Below, piece after piece: positions 1 through 9,000 of a stretch of 22,033 nt of DNA. The first letter of the stretch is position 1. Each line of letters opens with the position of its first letter. The DNA lies in assembly GCA_003024175.1 (NCBI GenBank), contig MDYQ01000325.1:1-22033 (forward strand), written 5' to 3'. The notes under the pieces are model-generated. The model was not told where the DNA came from, made no database searches, and saw only the letters and a program-made list of their open reading frames with translations. A program made the position numbers and the translations under genes. The stretch is from Planoprotostelium fungivorum (Eukaryota > Evosea > Variosea > Cavosteliida > Cavosteliaceae).

Positions 1-483
1 GCAGAAATCAACTTACAGGCGAGCATCACCACAACAATGAGACAGATCAACACACTTCTCCCCAGGGCCACAGAAGCGACGAACCTCATCATTTTGATGC
101 TACAGCGCAATCTCGGCATTCCGTCGCCCCCGCAGGATCCGTCATCAGATTCTGCTCCGGTGGCTTCTCCCGCTTCATTGTCAGATGATCCTCCCATCTC
201 ACCTCTTCATTCACCTCTGGCTCAACCCTCAGCCCCAGCTGAACCTTCGCCTGTAGCCCAACCTCCGCCTGTAGCCGAACCTTCGCCTGTAGCCGCAACT
301 GTAGATGATGGTCCTCCGAGATCTGCTCCCCATAGACCACCTGTCAAGAAAACCGCTAAAGGAAAAGCGAAGGGAAAGGCAAAAGCGAGAGCGAAGCCGA
401 AATCAAAGCCTGCAGATAGTACAGACTCAGAGTTGGACACAGACGACAGCCAGCCCCAAAAAATTAGAAGAATAAACGAATAG
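1..483 (+). CDS. 3' end of a Pro-rich, Lys/Ala-tailed protein of unknown function (partial)
   Basis: The frame is open from base 1 through the TAG at 481-483, so this looks like the C-terminal ~160 residues of a gene that begins outside the window; the ATG at 37 need not be the true start. An amphipathic stretch (MRQINTLLPRATEATNLIIL) is followed by a Ser/Pro-rich linker with three near-repeats of the type PSPVAxPPPVAEPSPVA, then a strongly basic KGKAKGKAKARAKPKSK segment resembling histone H1-like or nuclear tails, and an acidic end (DSELDTDDS). No catalytic domain is visible in this part. It converges on PLPBP with 66 bp between stop codons. I do not recognise a family; a nuclear or DNA-associated role is only suggested by the basic tail. 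Confidence 0.6.
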   Translation, partial: AEINLQASITTTMRQINTLLPRATEATNLIILMLQRNLGIPSPPQDPSSDSAPVASPASLSDDPPISPLHSPLAQPSAPAEPSPVAQPPPVAEPSPVAATVDDGPPRSAPHRPPVKKTAKGKAKGKAKARAKPKSKPADSTDSELDTDDSQPQKIRRINE

Positions 484-549
484 TTACAACGTCTCTTTGT
501 TTTGGGCGCCTCGACGTCGAGGATTCCGTGCGATTGAGAAAGACTCATT

Positions 550-1601
550 TTATTTGTTGTATTCCCTCGCGCCAAAGATGGTGCTGCCCACTCGTACGTT
601 GGTGCTCCCCATTTGAACCTGCTCTCTTCAGTCGAATTCTTCATCTTCACCTCACCGCCATCTCGTAATCACTGGACATTCCCATCGAGAGATCGATGAG
701 CTCTTCTTCCATGCTCAATCCCGTCACCAGCTGTTTCCTGCAGTCCAATAGACACTGTCGTCGTTCACTTTGATATCTCCTTTGTTTCATTTTTTACCTT
801 GAAATCTGGATTCTCTGTGGTGCTGTTGGAGGCCTCCACGCTGCCGATGGTCATCAGACCGCAGAACTTGAGGTTACGCAACTCTGGATGACGTCAGGGC
901 GAGAATGATGCTGACGTGGCACCTGTTTGGATCCATTGGACCACTTCGACGCATTGACCCGGATTGATGCCTCCTTTGTCTGATGATGTGTGAGCTGATG
1001 CATTATATCATCATCATCATCTCTCACTCGTCTCTCCGCTCGTGTTGATTTGAACCATGATGTTCAAGGGCTGTGGTCCATTGTAGTGCTTGCTCAGTGT
1101 CTTGGCTAACTTCAAGCTGTCTACGCTCTCTACCATGTGTATGTTCTTCACTGGTGATTCATCAGTGTCGTCGACGTATATAATGATGAGATATTCCACC
1201 TTCCAATAGATTCTTGCATTTGTTCGATTGCAAGTGGCCGATAAAGTGCCACTTGATGTCTTGGGGTAACTGATGGACGATCGTCAACATCACTCAAAGA
1301 CATACGAATCACCTCTTTGGATTTATCGATGAGCTCTTGTACCTTCAATCGTGTGAACAGAGCGTCGATCTCGTATCACTCACGTAATTCTCACCAAAGT
1401 GTCGGTGACCAGCATCATAACATGCCTTTATGATTTCAGCCGGCTTAGTCTTGCTCACAGCCACAAGGTTGATCTGTTCCAATCATAAATGATTTCTTCT
1501 CGAATACTTACCGGTCTAGTGCTGCCCGTCTTCTGTTGAATCTGACTGATTCGCTGTTGAACACCCTTGAGTGCATCGATCACGTGACTGTACTGAGCCA
1601 T
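550..1601 (-). CDS. PLPBP: PLP homeostasis protein (PLPBP/PROSC/YggS family), 9 exons, 234 aa
   Basis: Single-domain alanine-racemase-fold protein that binds pyridoxal 5'-phosphate and buffers free PLP; no enzyme activity is known for the family. Exons on the minus strand: 1512-1601, 1384-1473, 1306-1342, 1200-1259, 1028-1150, 923-973, 798-883, 656-754, 550-618. All join in frame, with introns of 37-54 nt. Family hallmarks are present: [10 protein letters not shown] with the PLP lysine at about residue 38, [54 protein letters not shown] and [16 protein letters not shown] near the C-terminus. The length equals the usual 230-275 residues, and the ATG at 1601 gives the expected short N-terminus. 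The stop TAA lies within an AATAAA (549-554), so the 3'UTR must be very short. The gene starts 86 bp from the divergent carrier gene. The splice at 973/1028 is the least certain. Confidence 0.92.
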
Positions 1602-1687
1602 GTTTCTGTGATCAGCGATGTCACATCAGGTGCGATTTACAATGGACCAAGATGGAATATTGCGTCAGCATTTTACAAGTCCACACG
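1602..1687. promoter_or_regulatory. Shared divergent promoter between PLPBP and the 2-oxodicarboxylate carrier
   Basis: Only 86 bp separate the two start codons (1601 minus, 1688 plus). Both 5'UTRs and core promoters must fit here or overlap the coding regions. I see no clear TATA box. This is an inference from spacing. Confidence 0.55.
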
Positions 1688-2980
1688 ATGTCAACAGCCA
1701 CCGAAGTCACCGCAACGTCCGTCGCTCCCCCACCCAAAAAGCCTGCGCCCTACAAGCCCCCTTTCCTTCACACTCTCATCGCTGGAGGAATCGCAGGTCG
1801 GACATTTCCATCGAATGATATCCTCTGAAACGTGTCGAACAGGTACCACCGAGATCTTGATCATGTATCCCACTGATGTCGTCAAGACGAGAGCTCAATT
1901 GTCTACCGGAAAGAGCCAAGGCATGCTGAGCACCATGGCGTCCATGTTGAAGAATGAAGGGTGATTTTATTTCTCATCGTCAGACACTCATCGATCTAGA
2001 TTCTTTGGAATGTACAGAGGTATCATTCCTCCCATCCTGGCTGAGACGCCGAAGAGGGCCATCAAGTTCGCTGCAAACGAATTCTATCGTCCCATGTTCG
2101 CCGATAAGAATGGAACTGTCTCTCAGCTAGGAGCCATAGGGTGAGTGATTCTGATGAGAGAAGGTGTGTTCACCAGTGATGACAGAGCCGGTGTGAGTGC
2201 AGGATGCACGGAGGCATTCGTGGTCGTACCCTTTGAACTGGTCAAGATTCGTCTGCAAGATAAGAACTCGGTGAGATGATGATGATCCACAACACTCCAA
2301 TGTGATCACGTGATGACATCCGTCATCATCCGTGAAGCTGAAGAGTTGAGGGAAAAATACTCAAATTTGAATAGAAAGGATTATACTCTGGCACGTGGGA
2401 CTGTGTGACAAAGATCCTGAAGAACGAGGGACCGATGGCCTTCTCTCAAGGTAAGAGGAGAAGAGAGGCAAGACTGACAAGACCAGGTTTGGAAGCCACA
2501 CTGTGGAGACATGCACTGTGGAACGGAGGTTACTTTGGTGTCATTCAGTACGTCAGATCTCTATTGCCTAAGGCAGAGGTGAGATCATCGACACGATTCG
2601 ATCCTCGTTATGATTGATGATTGATGTGTGCAGACGAAATCGGGCGAGCTGGTCAACAATTTCACTGCAGGAGCTCTGGCTGGAACCTTTGGAACCATTC
2701 TCAACACCCCCGCTGATGTTGTGAAATCGAGAGTGCAGAATTCCAAAAAGTCAGACGGTGTCCCCAAATACAGATGGACGATTCCCTCCTTGGCTCTCAT
2801 CGCGAAAGAAGAAGGGTGAGATCATCCAATCACGTCCGCTCCATTCTGATGATAAACAGACCGAAGGCGTTATACAAGGGATTCGTTCCCAAAGTCGTTC
2901 GTCTGGGACCCGGTGGAGGTATCCTGTTGGTGGTCTATACCTACGTCATCGACTCCCTGAGGGTCATGTCGAATAAATAA
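1688..2980 (+). CDS. SLC25A21: Mitochondrial 2-oxodicarboxylate carrier (SLC25 family), 8 exons, 303 aa
   Basis: Inner-membrane antiporter of the SLC25 family; this subfamily exchanges 2-oxoadipate and 2-oxoglutarate in lysine and tryptophan breakdown. Exons: 1688-1796, 1843-1960, 2000-2140, 2198-2270, 2375-2450, 2487-2578, 2634-2815, 2860-2980. The three tandem carrier repeats each hold the PX[DE]XX[KR] signature: YPTDVVKTR (about residues 45-53), VPFELVKIR (133-141) and TPADVVKSR (228-236). RLGPGGGILLVVY near the C-terminus is typical of the ODC/SLC25A21 group, which is why I choose this substrate class over other SLC25 members. Length matches the family's ~300. An AATAAA overlaps the last codons and stop (2972-2977). 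The intron at 2271-2374 (104 nt) is the longest. The acceptor at 2197 is preferred over a nearby CAG because it alone keeps AGCTEAF in frame. Confidence 0.92.
2972..2977 (+). terminator. AATAAA poly(A) signal embedded in the carrier's last codons
   Basis: The final codons AAT AAA TAA contain an exact AATAAA. The next plus-strand gene starts 236 bp downstream. The placement implies cleavage soon after the stop codon. Confidence 0.5.
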
Positions 2981-3216
2981 GTGGACCGTTTCCGCTGCGT
3001 CCTTCCTTCTCTTCGTGCTTCTCGTGTCACTTTTTGCGATGCACCCTGAAAAACGGAGGATTTTTCGCAATCTAAAATATTTCTTTGTAGACTTAGGGGT
3101 ACGCCCAAGACCAGTTGTCGACAATTTATCCGCCCGAAGGCCCCTGGCGCATTTTCTTCACGCAACGCGCGCCAGCAACCTCAACCAAGGACATCACATT
3201 ATTACTAATATACAAC

Positions 3217-4466
3217 ATGGTGAACACAAACACACATACGATAACACTAGCATTCCTCTTACTCTCACTATCTTGCATCACCTACGCTCAGTACACGTGC
3301 AGTCCTCCCTGTGTCAACGGTGGAAAGTGAGTCAGCATCGTGATGGTGGGGTGCTGATGAGTAAAAGCTGTCTGCTGGGAAATGCCTGCAATTGCACAGC
3401 AGGATGGACGGGACCCACATGTGCTTTACCTGTCTGTGCAACTGACAGCAACGGCTTAATCTGTGGTGGAAATGGACAGTGCACTGCCCCAAGTGAGTCT
3501 CTCTGTGACCGATTGCATATCATCCCATATCACAATATTTTCAACCACAGCCTCTGACAATTAACTTCAGGCACTTGTAAATGTAACGACGGATATAGAG
3601 GTTCCGACTGTGACGAATTCTACTGCCCAAAGGGCTGTGTCAATGGGACTTGTGCCTCTGCCAACAACTGCGAATGCCAAGAAGGTTATACTGGTATCGA
3701 CTGTTCTACCCCTGTCTGTGACCCCGGCTGCCAAAACTTTGGAACCTGTATCGCACCCAACAAATGCAACTGCGACACCACCCCAGGATGGATCGGAGCT
3801 CACTGCGAGATCCCCGTGTGTAACTCCACCACTGGACTCTGCCAACATTCCACACCATGTGTCGGTGCCGGTGTCTGCAATTGCACTGGAACAGGCTGGG
3901 TGGGAACGACATGCAATTTGGACCGTAACGAGTGCCTCATGAAAAACTTCACTGCATGCGATTCTAGAACCAAGTGCAGCAACACTCAGGGCTCATGGCT
4001 GTGTTCCGCATGTCCCTCGGGTTATGTCGGTGAGTCATCCTCCATCTCTCTCCATCTCACCATCGCAGGTGATGGAAAGACTGGCTGCTACCCCTCTTGC
4101 AAATACGGCTGCATGAACGGTGGTTTCTGTTCGGGTCCCAACACTTGCAACTGCACTGGATCGGGCTACACGGGAGACCAATGCTTTGAAGATCTCGATG
4201 AGTGCACGACCGGTGGTTTCTGTGATCCTCTCGTCAGCTGCATCAACACGGTCGGATCTTACATGTGCACCGGTGCGTGCCCCAGCAATTACACAGGGAG
4301 TCCATACATGAGCGAGGGTGGCTGCCAACCCGTCTGCCTGGGTGGCTGTGCCTCCGGGCTCAAGTGTGTTTCACCCGGAAAGTGTGCGTCATCAAGCATG
4401 GGCACTCGCACGGTGGTGATGCTGGCACCCCTTTTGTTCTCTCTATTTTTACTGTTATGGATATAA
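3217..4466 (+). CDS. Secreted multi-EGF protein with probable GPI anchor, 4 exons, 363 aa
   Basis: Begins with a clear signal peptide (hydrophobic core LAFLLLSLSCITYA, then AQYTC). About eight EGF/tenascin-like modules follow, recognised by repeated CxCxxGYxGxxC ends such as CNCTAGWTGPTC, CKCNDGYRGSDC and CECQEGYTGIDC. Two are calcium-binding type: DRNEC with NTQGSWLC, and DLDEC with INTVGSYMC. The C-terminus is a small-residue site (SSSMG) followed by a hydrophobic tail ending LLFSLFLLLWI with no cytoplasmic residues, the pattern of a GPI-anchor signal. Many NxT/NxS sites (NCT, NFT, NYT) suggest glycosylation. A role in adhesion or matrix sensing is inferred. Exons: 3217-3326, 3368-3492, 3571-4029, 4069-4466. 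The acceptor at 3367 was preferred over 3361 because it gives CVNGGNC spacing. The 39-nt intron at 4030-4068 is stop-free and divisible by three, so retention would also be in frame. Confidence 0.85.
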
Positions 4467-4519
4467 ACGATGGAATCAAGTCTTTGTCATGATGTTTCTG
4501 TTTGTCTTGTTGAATTGCG

Positions 4520-4525
4520 AATAAA
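4520..4525 (+). terminator. AATAAA poly(A) signal of the EGF gene
   Basis: An exact AATAAA lies 53 bp after the stop of the EGF gene and about 100 bp before the VPS26 start. Confidence 0.5.
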
Positions 4526-4622
4526 ATGGGTAATCTTATGCGGCTCATTTTGTCCAAGATTTTGGCGGAGGTTTATCAGAGGACATCACGTTGCACGAAA
4601 GGAGGAACACTCTATCCTCGCA

Positions 4623-5994
4623 ATGGTAAGACGAGACGCTTCATCGTGGTGAAGTGGGAGTCTGATGAGGATGCAGAATTTCTTTCGTTCTGTTCTTGGT
4701 GGAGCAGCCAAGATCGATATCGCACTGAAGGATGCAGCGGAGCGACAAGTAGTCGAGATACCTACCTCTCAAGAAGGTAAAACCGAGAAGCTCCCCCTTT
4801 ACATCGAAAATGAAGCCGTCGTTGGCTCCGTTTCGATCACCATAGACAACAGCTCTAAGAAGCTGGAGCACATGGGAATCAGCGTCGCTTTAGTTGGTGT
4901 AATCAGTGAGTCACTTTCACAAACTTAACTTTATTATGAAGAGATTCAATGTCTAAATCATACAGAGATGAATGGAAACATTCACGAGTTTATGAACATC
5001 GTGAAAGACTTAGAGCCAGCGGGAATCCTGACTGAGAACAAGTCTTACGATTTCAATTTTGAGACGAACGATAGAAGTTACGAATCCTACAACGGAATCA
5101 ACGCTTTCTTGAACTACTACGTCAGAGTCAACATCTCAAGAAGCATGGCCACAAAGATCACCAAGCAGATCGAGTTCTGGCAGAGAAACTACTCCAACCC
5201 ACCAGACACGAACAGTAACATCAAGATGGAGGTACACCTTCCATCTTCTCCACCATCTTCTGGTCATATCATATCATTCAATCTCAACTCTTTAGGTCGG
5301 AATCGAAGACTGTCTTCACATCGAATTCGAGTACAACAAATCGAAATACCATCTGAAGGATGTCATCATCGGCAAGATCTATTTCCTCCTGGTACGTCTG
5401 AAGATCAAGACGATGAACATCTCCCTTCTCAAGAGAGAGACCACTGGATCAGGTGACCTTCCCTTCTCTTCTTACAACGAGTCTCACTCGATCGTGCAGG
5501 TCCAGACGTTTACAATGAGAATCGCACTCTCTCTAAATTCGAGATCATGGATGGTGCTCCTGTCAGAGGTGGGCCGTCTTTTTAAGCGATAGAAGTGAAT
5601 AGGATAAGAACATCGAAATAGAATACAGTGATAAGATAAGAGAGGATCGAAATAGTACTCTAGATATGAGAAGAGACAGAGGGTGAAAGGATACAGGAGA
5701 GGCCATACCCGTTCGACTCTTTTTGGGAGGGTTCGATCTGACACCCACATATAAGGACGTAGTCAACAAGTTCTCCGTCACTTACATCCTCAACCTTGTA
5801 CTCGTAGACGAAGACGATCGAAGGTGAGACGAGAGAGAGAGGAAGAGACTGACTGTGAAAGATATTTCAAACAGAGAGAGATCGTTCTGTGGCGCAAGGC
5901 TGACCGTGCGAAAAAGTACACTCGAATTGAAGGTGCACAGACGTACGAGGAGGGGCTTCCTACTGATGGTGGAAGATCTCCCGACGAGGAATGA
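4623..5994 (+). CDS. VPS26: Retromer subunit VPS26, 7 exons, 327 aa
   Basis: Arrestin-fold subunit of the retromer core that binds VPS35 and sorting nexins and retrieves cargo from endosomes. Conserved blocks are seen in order: [48 protein letters not shown]; then [20 protein letters not shown] with [12 protein letters not shown], the most conserved part; [52 protein letters not shown]. Exons: 4623-4625 (ATG alone), 4677-4905, 4966-5231, 5296-5452, 5500-5568, 5697-5823, 5862-5994. I prefer the ATG at 4623 spliced to 4677 because it yields [10 protein letters not shown], aligning with the family's MSFF..LFG start. ATGs at 4665 or 4671 without that intron are possible alternatives. The length equals metazoan VPS26. 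Its stop lies 24 bp from that of the convergent SH2 gene. Confidence 0.93.
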
Positions 5995-6018
5995 AGGAGA
6001 TAAAATTCATTCACTTCT

Positions 6019-9000
6019 TTACTTGTTCTTTTCCTTCTTCGACTTCTTCTCCTTTTCCCTCTCTTTCTCTCTCTCCTTCTCTCTCTCCTTGGCCAGCTTT
6101 TCCAGTTGGGCTGCAGAGGGGAGATCGTTCAGACTGTTTGAAGGGGATGCGGCGGGTGATTTTTGCTGAAGGGAGTCAGTCTAAGCTTCATCATCACGAG
6201 AGATCACCTTCAGACTCATGGTGGGTACCGTTGTGTAAGCTGTTGGTGCGGGAGGATTCGAACCACTCTTCGTCTTGGTCTTCTTCTCGGCAGATGGCAG
6301 TGTGCCGTAGTTTCCTTTTCACACCGTCAGCAGTGTCAACGGCGAAGGCTCTCACCTCCAGAGGCGGCGGCTGGTGGGGTCTGTGGGGCCAATTTCTGTA
6401 TGACCATGGCTGCCAGACCCGAAGGAAGAGTTCCATAGTTGGAGGGGGACACTTGGGGAGGGGTGCCGGGGTTTGAGTTACCCATACCCGTGGACAATGC
6501 GAGATGCTGGCCTAAGCTGGGACTGGTGGCCTGTCGTCGGTCAGAGACAACATGGTCGATTCAATTCTCACTCGGTTGAAGGAACCAGCAGAAGGGAGCT
6601 CTCCGTAGTTGGAGGGGCTGGCGGGGCTGGCGGGTTCTTTGTGTGTCTCGGAGGGACTAGTCTTCGCATTGTACAGTCCCACGCTGGGTAGTGTCCCGTA
6701 GTTTGAATTCTAAGGGAATGAGAAGAAGAAGAAGAAGATAACTCACGGGAGCCTGAGGAGAGGGAGGAGGGTAAGAGCCAGGGGGAGGATAAGAGGCCAC
6801 CGGGGTGGAAGTGGAATAGAGACCTGCCGAAGGTAGAGTTCCATAGTTGCTGTCAGCGGGGGGCCTGGGTGAGGACTGCAAGAGAGAACTGGGGAGGGTT
6901 CCGTAGTTGCTCTCGGTGGGGCCTCTGGGTGATGCCGGCTGAAAGAGTGAGTGTGAGGGAGAAGAGGAGACTCACGGGAAGAGAGAGTGTAGTGGGAAGG
7001 GCTCCATAGTTACTCTCGGCTCTGGGTGATGGCTGAGGGTTGGGTGCGGCACCGCCGAGGCCGGTGAGAGTGGTGGGCAGTGATCCATAGTTGGAGGTGG
7101 GGGCTCCACCCTGTTTCTCGTCAGCGATCGATGAGGAAAGATGACCGACCGATTGAGTCAAAGAGCTAGGTAAGGTGCCGTAGTTACTCATTCCCTGGTG
7201 GAGTTAGATCGGTGAAGAAGAAAAGACTTACTTGAGATGCAGGTGCTGCACTACCGGCGCTCAACGTGGTGGGCAAGGATCCATAGTTGGACGTGGGCTG
7301 CAAATGTTATTCAAAGAAGGAGAGATAAGGTTACCTGCTGGAGTGCAGCGGTGAGATGTGTGGGAAGCGTTCCATAGTTGGATGTGGCCTGTCAGTGTTA
7401 TGGATTGAAAGTGAGATGACACACCGGCTGAGGGGCAGCGCTCAGTTGCGTGGGTAGCGTTCCGTAGTTGGATGTAGGCTGTATGAGATGAGATGAAGGA
7501 ACGAAGGAGAGAGTCACCTGGGCTGCAGATGCAAAGAGAGCGGTGGGGAGGGTACCGTAGTTCGACTGGTACGATTAGAAGTAATACAACGAGGATTAGA
7601 GGAAAGAGAAGAGAGAGAAAGAGAAGAGAGAGAAAGAGAAGAGAGAGAAAGAGAAGAGAGAGAAAGAGAAGAGAGAGAAAGAGAAGAGAGAGAAAGAGGA
7701 GAGAAAGAGGAGAGAGAAAGAGGAGAGAAAGAGGAGAGAAAGAGGAGAAAGAGAAAGAGGAGAGAAAGAGGAGAAAGAGAAAGAGGAGAGAAAGAGGAGA
7801 GAAAGAGGAGAAAGAGAAAGAGGAGAGAAGAGAGAGAGGGTCATCACCTGTGGCATAGATACGGAGGGCTTCTCAGGAGTGGGAGGAGCCTGAGAGATGG
7901 AAGATCGATCACCGCTGGAGGCCAGACTCATGGGGAGTGATCCGTAGTTAGACACTGGAGCCGCCTGAGGAGCAGAAGAGAGATGAGTGGGCAAGGTTCC
8001 ATAATTGCTTGTGGGCGTCTGCAGCTGTGAAGAATGAGAAGAGTTGAAGGTAATAAAGACATACGGGGGGTAGAGCAGCACCAGCTTTGACAGCAGATAG
8101 ATTTCCATAGTTGGGAGGATATGAACTCTGCTGTGTGTGAGAAGATGTCTATCTGTAGATGCAGAGTAGATGTCTACAGAGAGGGGTAGATGCAGAGTAG
8201 ATGTCTACAGAGAGGGGTAGATGCAGAGTAGATATGACTCACGGGGTCAGATGTGGGAGGGGGTGGTGGGGATGGTGCAGGCCCAGCGAAAGAGTTCTTG
8301 TTTACCTATTCATCATGAGATCGATTGATCAACGGATGCAACTCACAGATCCCATGAGAGATGTGGGTAGCGTTCCATAGTTGGACGTTGTCGAAGCTGA
8401 TCAGACGTGAGAAGAGAGATACGAAGAGAGAATGGACTTACCTTCTATTGCTGCACTGGGGTCGGCGTAAGTGCTACCAGAAGATCTACAGGAGATGTCA
8501 GCCACCGAAAGGACGAGAAGGAGAAGGAACATACTGTATAGACTGAGAGATGGGAGGATAAGAAGAAGCGAGAGTGTTCGGTAGGTTCGCGTACGGTGTG
8601 TGGGAAGGAATGAAAGGCTCCTCTATCTCTTTTCCGGGAGACAGAGGTGAAGGTGGTCCGTGTACCGGTGTCGTCACCTGAGCGGCCAGAGGAGGTTGAG
8701 CCTGTTCATCGTCATCACCTCCCCTCCCTCCCTCCCTCACCTGAACCTGCTCCTCTGGAATGTCTACCGTTCCGTACGAATCACGCTGGACGCGAGCTGC
8801 AGCCGATGTGGGCATGAATCCGTTGGGGCCCATGGTCACTCCAGAGAAACTGGCGTAATTTCCGGAGCTGGGTGCGTTCATGGGCTGCTGTGGGACGGCC
8901 TGTGACGTTCAATCTACAATGGAACTATCTCTGAGAGTGAAGGTGTACGGGTGTGGAATAGTACATCTGTACTGATGGGTGATGATGTCTCACCGGAGGG

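Noticed and set aside
222-650. Minus-strand 142-codon open frame
   Set aside because: It combines the antisense of the Pro/Lys-rich protein with the last PLPBP exon in the wrong frame.
1536-1964. Plus-strand 142-codon open frame across the PLPBP-carrier junction
   Set aside because: It runs antisense to PLPBP exon 1 and out of frame through carrier exon 1; the carrier frame carries the conserved motifs.
7493-7858. Plus-strand open frame rich in RERKRR
   Set aside because: It is a translation of the homopurine intron tract, with no ends or domains; the minus-strand gene explains the region.
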